Shown: positions 10,181 to 19,336 of the stretch, one piece after another | Numbering within the stretch: position 1 is the stretch's first letter | Layout of the letters: the number at the start of each line of letters is the position of its first letter | NCBI RefSeq assembly: GCF_016908595.1 | Contig: NZ_JAFBEC010000001.1 | Span: 310,001 to 374,000 of the forward strand | Source of the DNA: Geomicrobium sediminis | GTDB lineage: Bacteria > Bacillota > Bacilli > Bacillales > Marinococcaceae | Direction of reading: 5' to 3' | Length of the DNA: 64,000 nucleotides | Translations under genes and position numbers: made by a program | Notes under the pieces: model-generated | The model's database searches: none | Seen by the model: the letters and a program-made list of their open reading frames with translations, nothing else | What the model was told of the DNA's origin: nothing

Positions 10181-11392
10181 CTACGCATTTGTTTCATTTG
10201 ATGTTGCTTCGTTCCCCTTCGTCTTCCACTCTACACCCATCTCTGGGCGTAAAAAGACGATGCCTAATTCATGGTGTTCATTGTCGTATAATGCCGCTTG
10301 TTCAATCCGCTTTTCTCCACGCTCATCTACGACTTCGACTTTCCCGTAAGCCGGGTTAATTTGTAGTTTCTGATAGAAGCTCCACTCACTATTCACAGGT
10401 TCTTGGTGAACTTTCGTTACGATTTCACCCGGTATTAATCCCATCTTCTCAGCCGGCGAACCTGGACGAACAGCTAATATAACGACACCATCAGCTCGCG
10501 GCGTAAAATAAGGAGTTGCTTTGCGGTCTTGTAATCGTTTCGAAAGTTGGACAGTGATTCTCAGTATTAACAAACCGACCAAAACATACAAAAGTGCGGT
10601 TGGGTAATAAAAAACCGCAAACGAAGACGCACCAGCAAGAGCTGCAACCCAAAGGAGCTGAGTGCTCGTCCGTGCAAGCTGATGTCCGATCCTTTCGGAA
10701 TAGCTCACCGCATGAGCACCTAACAAAAATGGAACGAGTGTTACCGAAAGCCCGTCAACCACAGGTAAGAATGGCCACCAGTTTACGTTCGACACAAGCT
10801 CACCAGGAACAAAAACAAAAAGTGGGATTAAATATAGCCGATCAAAGCGTTGACCGCCAATCCACTTCCCTCTTGAACTCTTTATTCGCAGCGGTGAATA
10901 ACGTCTACTACTGCGTCTTTCACGTAATAATACCGCTTCAATTATTGTTAGTACAAAAACGAGCAACAGTACCCATGCTGGCTCTGTCGTAGCTTCGGTT
11001 GGAAGCCAAGCCGCTTCATAAGTAATGTAGCTAAGCAACCATTGATCAATCAATAAAGCGAATAATAAACTATAGATTGGAGAGAGAAAGCGTGTACCTC
11101 CAACTACGAGAAGAATTAAGTAAACGACAGCGGTAATCATTAAGTATTCTGTTGATAATACAATTCCAAGTAGTACAACAACGACGGATGCAATAATGCC
11201 TGCAAGCACACCAGGCACTAACGGGTGTAGCCATTCTTCTGTCCACGGTCGAATTGACGTATGAAACATCCTGCGCTCGCGCTTCATCCGCCTAAATCCA
11301 ACCCACGCCATTGCAACGATCGCTACATATGTAAGTGGATGTACAAAAAACATACCTATCCCTGTCAGTACATCGACCAGCCATGTCTGCAT
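10181..11392 (-). CDS. minJ: MinJ-like polytopic membrane protein with C-terminal PDZ domain
   Basis: In B. subtilis MinJ links DivIVA to MinD at division sites and poles. The 403-residue protein begins with hydrophobic helices (about eight over residues 5-285) and ends with a PDZ domain around residues 295-375, including GSPAEKMGL. MinJ of B. subtilis is 397 residues with the same layout, and its gene likewise lies between uvrB and ctpB. In B. subtilis swrA sits between minJ and ctpB; it is absent here. The C-terminal tail (after 380) is polar. Assignment rests on architecture plus synteny. Confidence 0.8.
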   Translation of the reverse strand: MQTWLVDVLTGIGMFFVHPLTYVAIVAMAWVGFRRMKRERRMFHTSIRPWTEEWLHPLVPGVLAGIIASVVVVLLGIVLSTEYLMITAVVYLILLVVGGTRFLSPIYSLLFALLIDQWLLSYITYEAAWLPTEATTEPAWVLLLVFVLTIIEAVLLRERRSSRRYSPLRIKSSRGKWIGGQRFDRLYLIPLFVFVPGELVSNVNWWPFLPVVDGLSVTLVPFLLGAHAVSYSERIGHQLARTSTQLLWVAALAGASSFAVFYYPTALLYVLVGLLILRITVQLSKRLQDRKATPYFTPRADGVVILAVRPGSPAEKMGLIPGEIVTKVHQEPVNSEWSFYQKLQINPAYGKVEVVDERGEKRIEQAALYDNEHHELGIVFLRPEMGVEWKTKGNEATSNETNA

Positions 11393-11458
11393 AGTGTGAC
11401 CCCTTTATTGTCGTAATCAATTAATTCTAGTATAACGGAAACAGTTCGAAATAGCTTA

Positions 11459-11496
11459 TAAAATAAATACATCCGTCGTTACACGGATGTATTTAC
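11459..11496 (-). terminator. Terminator after ctpB
   Basis: AAATACATCCG (11465-11475) pairs with CGGATGTATTT (11484-11494); on the minus strand it is followed by ATTTTAT. It ends the ctpB transcript before minJ. Confidence 0.85.
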
Positions 11497-11512
11497 CTAA
11501 ATGTATAGACAC

Positions 11513-12961
11513 CTATTGCTGTTCAAGGATAACTTCTAATGCTCGGTTTAATTGACGATCATTCTCAGGGTCACGGATCTTCTCTACAATGCTTGTGTGA
11601 AGTGCCTGTGCCGTCGAATCATCGACTTCACCCGTTACATCAAGATCATCATGCATTTGTTGAAACGCCGTAACCGCATTTTCTGTTTGTTCATCAAAGT
11701 ACCCGTCTGTTCGTCCTGGCTCAAATCCAAGACCTTGGAGGATCTCTTGAGCACTCTTTACTTGATCGTTATTATCGTTAAGAACGAGTGATTCATCAAT
11801 GGATAGTGCAGTTGAATAGAAGTAATCCGGTTGACTGATTTCAATCGTCGGATCTACCCCATCTTCATGAATGTTTTTCCCCGCTGATGTTAACCAACGG
11901 AACATCGATAAATTCATCTCACTTCCGTCCCCAAAATCATAGGATTGTTGGACCGTTCCTTTACCAAATGTCGTTTCACCTACAAGCTCATAACCACCGG
12001 CTTCATGTAAAGCAGCAGCTAAAATCTCTGAAGCTGAAGCACTACCACCGTTAATTAAACCGACAATTGGATAGTCTTTTTGATCTTCAAGTGTAGAAAC
12101 CGTTTGTGAAATATCACCTGTTGGTTCTTCAATCTGAACAATTGTTTCGCCTTTTGGCAATAGTAAACTGCCGATATCTTGAACGCTGTTTAGGTATCCA
12201 CCAGGGTTTTGACGAACATCAATTACTAATCCGTCGATCCCTTCATTCTCAAGGTAATGCAAGCCTTCTTCAAACTCTTGTGCCGTATCAACTGAGAACG
12301 ATGTAATATCTATCACACCGATTGTTTGATCCTCATGTTCATACGTATTCGCATGTACTGTCTCAACAGGGATTGCGTCTCGCTCAATTTCAACTTGGAA
12401 AGGATCCGTTGCAGATGGACGTCCAATCGTCAGAACAACCGTTGTTCCTTTCTCACCACGAATTTGCATTAACGCCTCGTTTAATGACAATCCTTCCGTT
12501 GAATTGCCATCAACTTCTAAAATCCGATCATCGGGCATCAGCCCTGCTTCTTCTGCTGGTGAGCCTTGAATTGGTGAAACGATCGTAACCGAACCATTTA
12601 CCATGTTCACCTCAGCGCCGATCCCTTCAAACTCATTACCTAGAGATTGCGTAAACTCGGCAGCTGTTTCACGGTCCATATAAACCGAATATGGATCATC
12701 TAATTCATGGAGCATTCCTCGAATAGCTCCTTCGTACAAATCTTCTTCGTTAACATCTTCAACATAGGATTCAGAGATGACTTGAAACGCATCATGAACC
12801 TTATTCCAGCCTTCACCTTCACTAGATGAAAGCTGATTCCCAGCAATCGGTGCTTCGTAATTGTTTCCATTACTTACACCCATACCGAGCAACAAGCCTC
12901 CTCCACCCGCTGCCAAAACTGTAACAGCAAGAACAACGATCCAAACACCTTTTCTATTCAT
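11513..12961 (-). CDS. ctpB: Carboxy-terminal processing serine protease CtpB (S41)
   Basis: CtpB is an exported PDZ protease; in B. subtilis it cleaves SpoIVFA during sporulation signalling. The 482-residue protein (480 in B. subtilis) has an N-terminal membrane anchor (residues 3-27), a PDZ domain (about 110-185, PIQGSPAEEAGL), the S41 catalytic core with the Ser in GGSASASEI and Lys in FGKGTVQ, and a C-terminal peptidoglycan-binding domain (about 395-455). The ATG at 12961 follows GAGGTGGAG; an open frame extends 19 codons upstream from a TTG but the ATG fits the family. It lies between minJ and an M23 gene, next to ftsEX. Confidence 0.95.
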   Translation of the reverse strand: MNRKGVWIVVLAVTVLAAGGGGLLLGMGVSNGNNYEAPIAGNQLSSSEGEGWNKVHDAFQVISESYVEDVNEEDLYEGAIRGMLHELDDPYSVYMDRETAAEFTQSLGNEFEGIGAEVNMVNGSVTIVSPIQGSPAEEAGLMPDDRILEVDGNSTEGLSLNEALMQIRGEKGTTVVLTIGRPSATDPFQVEIERDAIPVETVHANTYEHEDQTIGVIDITSFSVDTAQEFEEGLHYLENEGIDGLVIDVRQNPGGYLNSVQDIGSLLLPKGETIVQIEEPTGDISQTVSTLEDQKDYPIVGLINGGSASASEILAAALHEAGGYELVGETTFGKGTVQQSYDFGDGSEMNLSMFRWLTSAGKNIHEDGVDPTIEISQPDYFYSTALSIDESLVLNDNNDQVKSAQEILQGLGFEPGRTDGYFDEQTENAVTAFQQMHDDLDVTGEVDDSTAQALHTSIVEKIRDPENDRQLNRALEVILEQQ

Positions 12962-13273
12962 TGTTGCTCCACCTCTATTTATATCCAGACCTAATGACTC
13001 TTCATGATTGTATGACAAGCACGTCGTACGTATGACGCTTATTCCTTCTTCTCATTTAAACACATTTCATCAGCAAGTACAAAAGGTAAATGGGCACGTT
13101 CTGTGACGTGTTTTTACGGGAATTTCTGCTCAATCATTGAAAGCGACAATCCTCTCTTCTGGCTTGTCAAGAAAGGATCTTCACCATCAGATTAAAGAAT
13201 ACAGCAACGTCCATGAGATCACAGAGCATACCTAAAGAAAACACAAGTCGCATAAGCAACTTGTGTTTTTGTA
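12962..13273 (-). other. 312-base gap upstream of ctpB
   Basis: No coding region longer than a few codons is convincing here. It holds the terminator of the M23 gene (next entry) and must hold the ctpB promoter; I could not pick out a confident -35/-10 pair. A short CACGT/ACGTG inverted pair at 13094-13109 is too weak to call an operator. Confidence 0.5.
13236..13270 (-). terminator. Terminator after the M23 coiled-coil gene
   Basis: On the minus strand ACACAAGT and ACTTGTGT form the stem around a ten-base loop, followed by TTTCTTT. It lies just past the stop codon at 13274. Confidence 0.85.
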
Positions 13274-14629
13274 TTATAGATAATTCATCGGGTTAACAGA
13301 GTTCGACTTGCTACCATTCCAAGTTCCTTCATGAACTTCAAAATGGAGGTGTGCACCCTGAGAAGCGCCCGTATTACCCATGATTCCAATTTGTTGTGTT
13401 CGACTTACAGATTGACCATTTGAAACATCAATTGAATCAAGATGAGCATAGAGTGTTTCTACAGTCCGTCCGCCAATCGTATGTCGAACGATGACGGTGT
13501 TTCCGTACCCGTTCATCCACCCAGCATAAGAAACCGTACCTGATTCCGCTGCTACGATTGGTACATTTGAACGTCCACCCGCTCCGATATCAATACCGTG
13601 GTGGAAGCTGCCCCAACGGGGACCATACTGTGAAGAAATTCTACCTGTAGCCGGTGTTGCAAGTGTGCCTCCAGTATCACCTACGCTTGGAGGATTTGAT
13701 GCATTTGAAGAGTTATTGTTGCTAGAGTTAGAACTTGATTCAGATGAAGATGAAGGAGACGTTGACGCTGATGCGACTGCTTCCGACTCTGCTGCCTCAG
13801 CCGCTTCAACTGCTTCACGTTCTGCTTGTGCATTCGCAGCAGCAACACGCGCTTCTTCTTCAGCTTTCGTAATCTCAGCTTGCTTAGAAGCTACTTGATC
13901 GTCAAGAAGTAACTTTTCATTCGTAAATCCGTTAATTTCATCAAGAAGTTCGAGTTCTTCTTCTTTTAGATCAGACATAACACTTTCTTTAACTGCCATT
14001 GATCCTTCAAGTTCTTTACGTAACTCTTCGAGTTCTTGTAAATGCGTTTCCAAGGCTGCTAGATTTTCTTCAACCTTTGCTTTCTTTTCTTCTAACAATT
14101 CGTGATCCGCTTGATGCTCTTCTAAGATCGCACGATCTTGTTCTGCAATCGTTGATAACGTATGTACGCGTTCAATGAAATCTCCAAAGCTTTCAGCGCC
14201 TAAAATAACTTCTAGATATTCAACTGAACTGCCGCCACTTTTATACATTGAAGCTGCACGATCTTTAATTAGTTCATCTCGTTCAGCAATTCGAGCTTCG
14301 ATTTCTTTAATTTCTTCTTTTAATGCTTCGATTTCTGCTTCAATTTCTTCAATTTCTGCTTCACGACTCGCGATCTCGCTCGTTGTTTCTCCGATCTCTT
14401 GATCGAGTTCAGCGATTTCTTCATTGATTGCGTCTAGATCCTCTTCAACCCCACCAAGCTCTTGCTTTCTTTCATTGGAACGTTCTTCAATTCGTTCACG
14501 TTCACGCTCAAGATCTTGTAGCTCCTGCTCTAGACTACTAGAGGCGGAAGCTGAATCGTGAATCGTCGTCCAGCTTCCTAGGGCGATCAAGAACGCTGCG
14601 GCAAACATGATTATTTTCTTCCCCTGCAT
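13274..14629 (-). CDS. EnvC/PcsB-like murein hydrolase (activator): coiled coil plus M23 peptidase domain
   Basis: This exported 451-residue protein has a signal peptide (residues 1-29, ending ASA), a long Glu-rich coiled coil (about 30-270), a Ser/Asn-rich linker (about 280-315) and a C-terminal LytM/M23 domain. Metal ligands appear intact: HHGID gives the HxxxD motif and HLHFEVH gives the HxH motif, so it may be a true endopeptidase rather than a degenerate activator. The gene is 35 nt downstream of ftsX. EnvC in E. coli and PcsB in streptococci are controlled by FtsEX, so an FtsEX partner is the natural inference. B. subtilis uses CwlO instead. Confidence 0.85.
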   Translation of the reverse strand: MQGKKIIMFAAAFLIALGSWTTIHDSASASSSLEQELQDLERERERIEERSNERKQELGGVEEDLDAINEEIAELDQEIGETTSEIASREAEIEEIEAEIEALKEEIKEIEARIAERDELIKDRAASMYKSGGSSVEYLEVILGAESFGDFIERVHTLSTIAEQDRAILEEHQADHELLEEKKAKVEENLAALETHLQELEELRKELEGSMAVKESVMSDLKEEELELLDEINGFTNEKLLLDDQVASKQAEITKAEEEARVAAANAQAEREAVEAAEAAESEAVASASTSPSSSSESSSNSSNNNSSNASNPPSVGDTGGTLATPATGRISSQYGPRWGSFHHGIDIGAGGRSNVPIVAAESGTVSYAGWMNGYGNTVIVRHTIGGRTVETLYAHLDSIDVSNGQSVSRTQQIGIMGNTGASQGAHLHFEVHEGTWNGSKSNSVNPMNYL

Positions 14630-14664
14630 GCTGCATGCTCCTCCTCTAAACCTTACTCGTTTAT

Positions 14665-15558
14665 CTATACCTTCAAAAACTTGCGAACCGACATTTGACT
14701 ACCAAAGATTCCAACGAGAATACTGACTAGTAGTAGCAAACCTGAGATTTGCCAGATCATTGGATTCGGCTCTACAAATGTGAAAAATGGAACTTGGTCA
14801 TACATAAAGCTGTAAAGATAACTGTAACCTACTGTTAAGCCGGCAATTGGAATGATGGCTCCAATCAGTCCGATCAACGCTCCCTCAATGAAGAAAGGGA
14901 AGCGAACAAAGCTATTCGTTGCACCGACAAGCTTCATGATTTGAATTTCATCTTTTCGGGACAAAATTGTAAGTTTAATTGTATTTGAAATGAGGAATAC
15001 AGAAGTAAAGATGAGGCCAATAACTAGTGCGCCCCCTAGTATTCGTACATAATTCGTTACTGTGAACAATTGTCCGAGAATTGACTCCCCATATTCGACC
15101 GATTCGATGGCTGATTGTGCGTTTACTTCTTCTGCAACTGCAGCGGTCATTTGTGGATCTGTAGCCTGAATGATTAACGCATCATTTAATGGATTCTCTT
15201 CTCGCAAGTTCTCGAATACTTCACCATCTGAACCCATGCTTTCCATAAACACGTCAAGACCTTCATCACGGTCTCGATAAACAACGTTTTCTACTGAATC
15301 ATGACTTTCAACTTCTTCGAGAACAGACTCTTGCTCTGATGCATCGACATCATGTTCAAAAAACGCTCGAATTTCGACATCGTTCTCAATCGTATCAATG
15401 AGATGATTCGTGTTGACAATTAAGAATGCAAACGCCCCAACAACGAAAAGCATAATTGCGACTGCACTCATGGATGCAAAGCTCATCCATCCATTTCGAC
15501 GTATGTTCTTAAACCCTTCACGACCGTGACGTGTGAGTGTTTTACGCTTGATAGCCAT
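14665..15558 (-). CDS. ftsX: Cell-division/cell-wall ABC transporter permease-like protein FtsX
   Basis: FtsX is the membrane partner of FtsE; the complex gates peptidoglycan hydrolases. The 297-residue protein (296 in B. subtilis) has one N-terminal helix (about 22-45), a large extracellular loop (about 45-160) and three C-terminal helices. The ATG at 15558 follows GGGAGG; an open frame extends seven codons upstream inside ftsE but lacks a site. It overlaps the end of ftsE by 17 nt, implying coupled translation. The acidic extracellular loop would contact the M23 protein encoded just downstream. Confidence 0.95.
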   Translation of the reverse strand: MAIKRKTLTRHGREGFKNIRRNGWMSFASMSAVAIMLFVVGAFAFLIVNTNHLIDTIENDVEIRAFFEHDVDASEQESVLEEVESHDSVENVVYRDRDEGLDVFMESMGSDGEVFENLREENPLNDALIIQATDPQMTAAVAEEVNAQSAIESVEYGESILGQLFTVTNYVRILGGALVIGLIFTSVFLISNTIKLTILSRKDEIQIMKLVGATNSFVRFPFFIEGALIGLIGAIIPIAGLTVGYSYLYSFMYDQVPFFTFVEPNPMIWQISGLLLLVSILVGIFGSQMSVRKFLKV

Positions 15559-16228
15559 AAGAACCTCCCAATTCATCACGTACTACTTTGCCGTTTTCGA
15601 TTGCAATGACTCGTTTTTTCAACGTGTTGACGATATGACTGTTATGAGTTGCCATAACAATTGTGGTGCCTCTATTGTTAATTTCCTCTAACGTCCCCAT
15701 AATACTCCAAGCGGTTTCTGGATCTAAGTTCCCTGTCGGTTCGTCAGCGATTAAGATAGCCGGTTGATTAACAATCGCTCTTGCAATCGCAATACGTTGC
15801 TTCTCTCCACCTGATAACTCACTTGTGTTGAACCTCGCCTTAGATTTCAGACCTACAATATCAAGAACGTCCATAACCTTTGTTTTAATTTGCTCTGGTT
15901 CTTCTTCAATAACCTCAAGAGCAAATGCGATGTTTTCATAGACCGAGAGTTTTGTAAACAACTTAAAGTCTTGAAATACAACGCCGATCTTACGTCGTAG
16001 ATAAGGAATCTGCTTGTCCGATAAATCCCCTAGGTTGTTCCCGTTAATCTGAATTAATCCTTCAGAAGGCTTTAATTCACGAATCATCAATTTGATAAAT
16101 GTCGTTTTTCCGGCACCACTTGGGCCGACAACATATACAAATTCACCTTTGTCTATATGGATATTCATTCCGTTTAGCGCTTGTACCCCGTTTGGATACG
16201 TCTTGCGCACTCGTTTCATCGTAATCAT
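15542..16228 (-). CDS. ftsE: Cell-division ATP-binding protein FtsE
   Basis: FtsE is the cytosolic ATPase of the FtsEX complex. The 228-residue length equals B. subtilis FtsE. It has Walker A GPSGAGKTT (about 35-43), Q-loop FQDFKLF, ABC signature LSGGEKQR and Walker B ILIADEPTGNLD. The start MITMKRVRKTYPNG was chosen because AGGTGTGGGG precedes it and it matches the family; a longer open frame upstream (15 codons) is not needed. It is first in the ftsE-ftsX-M23 unit. Confidence 0.97.
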   Translation of the reverse strand: MITMKRVRKTYPNGVQALNGMNIHIDKGEFVYVVGPSGAGKTTFIKLMIRELKPSEGLIQINGNNLGDLSDKQIPYLRRKIGVVFQDFKLFTKLSVYENIAFALEVIEEEPEQIKTKVMDVLDIVGLKSKARFNTSELSGGEKQRIAIARAIVNQPAILIADEPTGNLDPETAWSIMGTLEEINNRGTTIVMATHNSHIVNTLKKRVIAIENGKVVRDELGGSYGYQA

Positions 16229-16407
16229 GATAACCCCACACCTAATACACTTTTCTTGATCACGTAATCGCACACCTTTTCAGGTTTTATGTAGAATCAT
16301 GGCATTCTTTGTCATGATCTACGAAAATTATTATATCAGACCCACTCTTTTTTTGTGTTACAGTTTCATTTCATGTGTTTAACAACCTACCCTAGAAATA
16401 TAACAAA

Positions 16408-16440
16408 AAGAAAAAACGAGCAGCTATTTTGCTCGTTTTT
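16408..16440 (-). terminator. Terminator after the second cytochrome c gene
   Basis: AAAAACGAGC and GCTCGTTTTT (16412-16421 and 16431-16440) form a stem with a T run on the minus strand. It abuts the stop codon at 16440 and separates the cytochrome from ftsE. Confidence 0.85.
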
Positions 16441-16787
16441 CAATCGTAATCTGCAATGTAATTCGCTACAGCTTCGGCCTCTTCACCCTCTAATAAGCCT
16501 GCTGGCATACTCCCTGGACCTTGAACGATCGCGTCTAGTACTTCCTCAGCACTGTAGCCTGCTAAAGGCGGGCCAGTCGCACCGCTTTCATTGTCTTCCA
16601 TTTGCCCGTGGCAACTTAAGCAATTTTGTTCATAAAGATGAGCCGCTTCAGCGCTGTCGTACGTACGACCTACTTCCGCTTCTTGATCAGTCGTTCCACC
16701 TTCTTCATCGCTAACCGGTTCGCGATCCTCCCCACAACCTGTTAAAAAAACGATTACTGCAACTCCGATGATCAAACAACGTTTCAT
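16440..16787 (-). CDS. cccB: Cytochrome c551-type lipoprotein (CccB-like), copy B
   Basis: This small membrane-tethered cytochrome c is 115 residues long. A lipobox LTGC gives Cys at about residue 18; an acidic linker and a single heme site CLSCH (about residue 56) follow, with a C-terminal Met in GSMPAG as likely sixth ligand. B. subtilis CccB is a c551 lipoprotein located beside ftsE, as here. It lies downstream of a paralogous gene with a terminator between them, so it probably has its own promoter. The protein likely passes electrons between the bc complex and a terminal oxidase on the outer membrane face. Confidence 0.9.
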   Translation of the reverse strand: MKRCLIIGVAVIVFLTGCGEDREPVSDEEGGTTDQEAEVGRTYDSAEAAHLYEQNCLSCHGQMEDNESGATGPPLAGYSAEEVLDAIVQGPGSMPAGLLEGEEAEAVANYIADYD

Positions 16788-16804
16788 AGCGCATCCCTTT
16801 CTTC

Positions 16805-16838
16805 AAAAAAAGCTTTCGGATTGACCGAAAGCTTTTTT
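16805..16838 (-). terminator. Terminator between the two cytochrome c genes
   Basis: AAAAAAGCTTTCGG pairs with CCGAAAGCTTTTTT around a six-base loop, a symmetrical hairpin with a T run in both directions. Confidence 0.9.
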
Positions 16839-16847
16839 GAATGTACA

Positions 16848-17195
16848 TTACCCTTCTTCTGCAACATACTTCGCTACAGCGTCTGCATCTTCACCAGTCA
16901 CAATATCTGCTGGCATGCTACCAGGACCTTCTTCAATTGCTGCTAACACTTCGTCTTCGCTATAGCCTTCAAGCGCTGGACCTGACATCCCTTCGAAGTC
17001 ACCACCGTGACAACTCATACAGTTTTGTTCATACAGTGCCATTCCTTCTTCAGCACTTACAGAACCGCCATCATCAGCAGCTTCTTCCTCCATTGCACCA
17101 TCATCATCCATCGCTGGATCTTCAGTGTCATCAGCGCCTCCACAACCACCAAGAATAAATGCAAGAGCACCCGTGATTAATAGTAGCTTCTTCAC
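16848..17195 (-). CDS. Cytochrome c551-type lipoprotein (CccB-like), copy A
   Basis: This 115-residue paralogue of the next gene has lipobox LGGC, a very acidic linker (many Asp/Glu, about residues 22-50), heme site CMSCH (about residue 58-62) and GSMPADIV with the probable axial Met. Its C-terminus AKYVAEEG aligns with ANYIADYD of copy B. The tandem pair looks like a local duplication; B. subtilis has one copy at this site. Role: electron transfer on the outer face of the membrane. Very acidic linkers are common in proteins of halophilic and alkaliphilic bacilli. Confidence 0.9.
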   Translation of the reverse strand: MKKLLLITGALAFILGGCGGADDTEDPAMDDDGAMEEEAADDGGSVSAEEGMALYEQNCMSCHGGDFEGMSGPALEGYSEDEVLAAIEEGPGSMPADIVTGEDADAVAKYVAEEG

Positions 17196-17221
17196 CCCTC
17201 ATACCTCCCTTCCTTTAGGAA

Positions 17222-17250
17222 AAACGGGGCATACCATATGCCCATGACCT
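17222..17250 (-). terminator. Terminator after the YitT-family gene
   Basis: GGGCAT (17228-17233) pairs with ATGCCC (17239-17244); the minus-strand reading ends CGTTTTTCC. Confidence 0.75.
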
Positions 17251-17263
17251 TAGTGTTCCTAAA

Positions 17264-18139
17264 TCAATCCATTTTAAAACCCCGTCCAAGAACTTCTGTC
17301 GCATTGCTTACAACGACGAAAGCCTCATGATCAATTTTTTGGACCGTTCGCTTTAAAAGTGCGACTTCATTACGGTTTACAACGACCATCAAAACCGGCC
17401 GTTCATCATCTGTGAAACCACCGCTTGCTTGCAACTTCGTAACCCCACGATCAACATCGTGAAGAATTGCCTCTTTTACTTTGCCCTCTTCGCTCGTGAT
17501 AATGAATGCCATTTTGTCATACCCAAGCCCTGTTTGAACGACATCAATCGTTTTTCCTGTAATAAAAAGCCCAATGAGTGCAAATAACGCCAGCTCGATA
17601 CTAAACGCAAAAGCCGAAAGTGTCACAATGAGACCATCCATAAAAAACACACAAGCACCAAGTGAAATGCCTGTGTACTTATTAATAACTTGGGCAGCCA
17701 AGTCCGTTCCACCAGTTGAAGCTCCTGACCTAAATACGAGTCCTAATCCGGCACCAACACCAATTCCCCCGAATAACGAAGCGAGTAACGGATCACTCGT
17801 AAGTGGTGTCCAATCTTCGGTTAACCAAACAACAAGAGGTAAAAACAACGTCCCAACAATCGTTTTGCCTCCGTATTTCCAGCCTCCGAGTAATAACATC
17901 CCTACTAAAAACAGAGGAATATTTAACGCCCACAACGTAATGTGCGGTGCAATCCCCATCGTATTGTAGACAATCGTCGCAAAACCACTCACTCCGCCTG
18001 AAGCAATTTGGTTAGGTAGTAAAAATAAATTATATGATATCGCAACGAGTGCAGATCCAGTAAGTACGAGAAATAAATTCAGGAAAAATCTCGCGTTTCC
18101 TTCAAGCGGTTGCCTTCGTTTTGTGTCGATTTGAGTCAT
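17264..18139 (-). CDS. yvjA: YitT family membrane protein (YvjA-like; DUF161 plus DUF2179)
   Basis: This 291-residue membrane protein has five to six helices (about residues 25-200) with the family segment GGVSGFATIVYN near residue 50 and GLVFRSGASTGGTDLAAQ near 140. A soluble C-terminal DUF2179 domain follows (about 210-290, ending EVLGRGFKMD). B. subtilis yvjA sits between cccB and prfB in the same order. The transported substrate is unknown. The ATG at 18139 is preceded by AAAGGGG at a rather long spacing of 11 nt; the ATG 21 nt upstream overlaps that site and is less likely. Confidence 0.88.
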   Translation of the reverse strand: MTQIDTKRRQPLEGNARFFLNLFLVLTGSALVAISYNLFLLPNQIASGGVSGFATIVYNTMGIAPHITLWALNIPLFLVGMLLLGGWKYGGKTIVGTLFLPLVVWLTEDWTPLTSDPLLASLFGGIGVGAGLGLVFRSGASTGGTDLAAQVINKYTGISLGACVFFMDGLIVTLSAFAFSIELALFALIGLFITGKTIDVVQTGLGYDKMAFIITSEEGKVKEAILHDVDRGVTKLQASGGFTDDERPVLMVVVNRNEVALLKRTVQKIDHEAFVVVSNATEVLGRGFKMD

Positions 18140-18171
18140 TTGAATTCGTACCCCTTTCATTCAATATGCAC

Positions 18172-18202
18172 AAAAATTAAGCTGCCCATTCGGGCAGCTT
18201 AT
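18172..18202 (-). terminator. Terminator after prfB
   Basis: AAGCTGCCC and GGGCAGCTT (18179-18200) form a perfect stem with a four-base loop, followed by AATTTTT on the minus strand. Confidence 0.9.
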
Positions 18203-18213
18203 TGAGACCTTTA

Positions 18214-19321
18214 TTATTTTGTGGAGAGTGTCGAACGTAAATACTCATCAATAAATGGATCAATACCGCCGTCCATCACCGCACCCGTATTTCCAATCTC
18301 ATGGTTCGTCCGATGATCTTTCACCATGTTATACGGATGGAATACATAAGAACGAATTTGGTTACCCCAACCAATATCGCCTTGGTCTCCACGCAATTCA
18401 TTAATTTCTTGTTGCTGCTTTTCGATCTCTAATTGATACAAACGGGCTTTTAGCATTTTCATCGCTTGTTCCCTATTTTTAATTTGTGAGCGTTCATTTT
18501 GACATTGAACGACTGTGTTTGTTGGGAGGTGTGTAATTCGAACTGCAGAGTCAGTCGTATTGACATGCTGTCCACCTGCACCACTTGCACGATACGTATC
18601 AACTTTTAAGTCTTCTGTATTAATCTCAATATTCACGTCATCGTCCATTTCAGGCATCACATCACACGATACGAAAGACGTGTGGCGTCGTCCTGAAGAG
18701 TCGAACGGTGAGATCCGCACAAGACGGTGCACACCTTTTTCTGCTTTTAAATATCCGTACGCATTATGACCTTTAATGAGAAGCGTTACGCTTTTAACAC
18801 CTGCTTCATCACCAGCAAGGTAATCTAGCGTCTCTACAGAAAAACTTCGCTTCTCCGCCCATCGTTTGTACATTCGAAGAAGCATCTCTGCCCAATCTTG
18901 GGATTCCGTACCACCAGCACCTGGATGCAATTCTAGAATAGCATTGCTTTTGTCATACGGCTCACTTAATAACATTTGTAACTCAAAATCGTTAATTTGT
19001 TGTCCAAGTGATTTCAAACCCGTTAATAGCTCTTGTTCCAAATCAGCATCTGGCTCTTCTTGAAGCAGCTCGAAACTCACTTCCAAGTTCTCGAGCTCTT
19101 CTTCTAAGTTCCGGAAGGTGACCGTGATGTCTTTTAGTCCGTTTGATTCATCAATAACCTTTTTAGATTCATTTTGGTTATCCCAAAAGCCAGGCTCTGT
19201 CATCTTGAGTTCAAGTTCTTTAATGCGATCTTCTTTGACATCTAAGTCAAAGAGACCCCCTAAAGTCCGCAAGACGTTTTGTCATTGCTGAGATATCATT
19301 ACGAATTTCTGAGCTATCCAT
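18214..19321 (-). CDS. prfB: Peptide chain release factor 2 (RF2) with programmed +1 frameshift
   Basis: RF2 recognises UGA and UAA stop codons and triggers peptide release. Translation starts at the ATG at 19319-19321; 24 codons ([16 protein letters not shown] and onward) lead to an in-frame TGA, after which a +1 shift continues into [12 protein letters not shown]. The main frame has the GGQ motif in [10 protein letters not shown] and the stop-codon recognition region. The two frames together give about 367 residues, the usual length. It lies 15 nt downstream of secA in the same unit, as in B. subtilis. Treat it as one intact gene, not a pseudogene. Confidence 0.97.
19247..19261 (-). promoter_or_regulatory. 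RF2 autoregulatory frameshift site
   Basis: Minus-strand reading AGGGGG TCT CTT TGA C: an internal Shine-Dalgarno-like AGGGGG sits three nt before CTT and the TGA is codon 25. Low RF2 slows termination at this TGA and promotes slippage of CTT to TTT, so RF2 controls its own synthesis. The arrangement matches known bacterial prfB genes. Confidence 0.95.
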
Positions 19322-19336
19322 GTTTATCATCCTTTA

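Noticed and set aside
10594-10992. 132-codon plus-strand frame opposite minJ
   Set aside because: No start site and composition of a mirrored hydrophobic gene.
19247-19249. In-frame TGA near the start of prfB taken as a broken gene
   Set aside because: The AGGGGG and CTT-TGA-C context is the normal RF2 frameshift signal.
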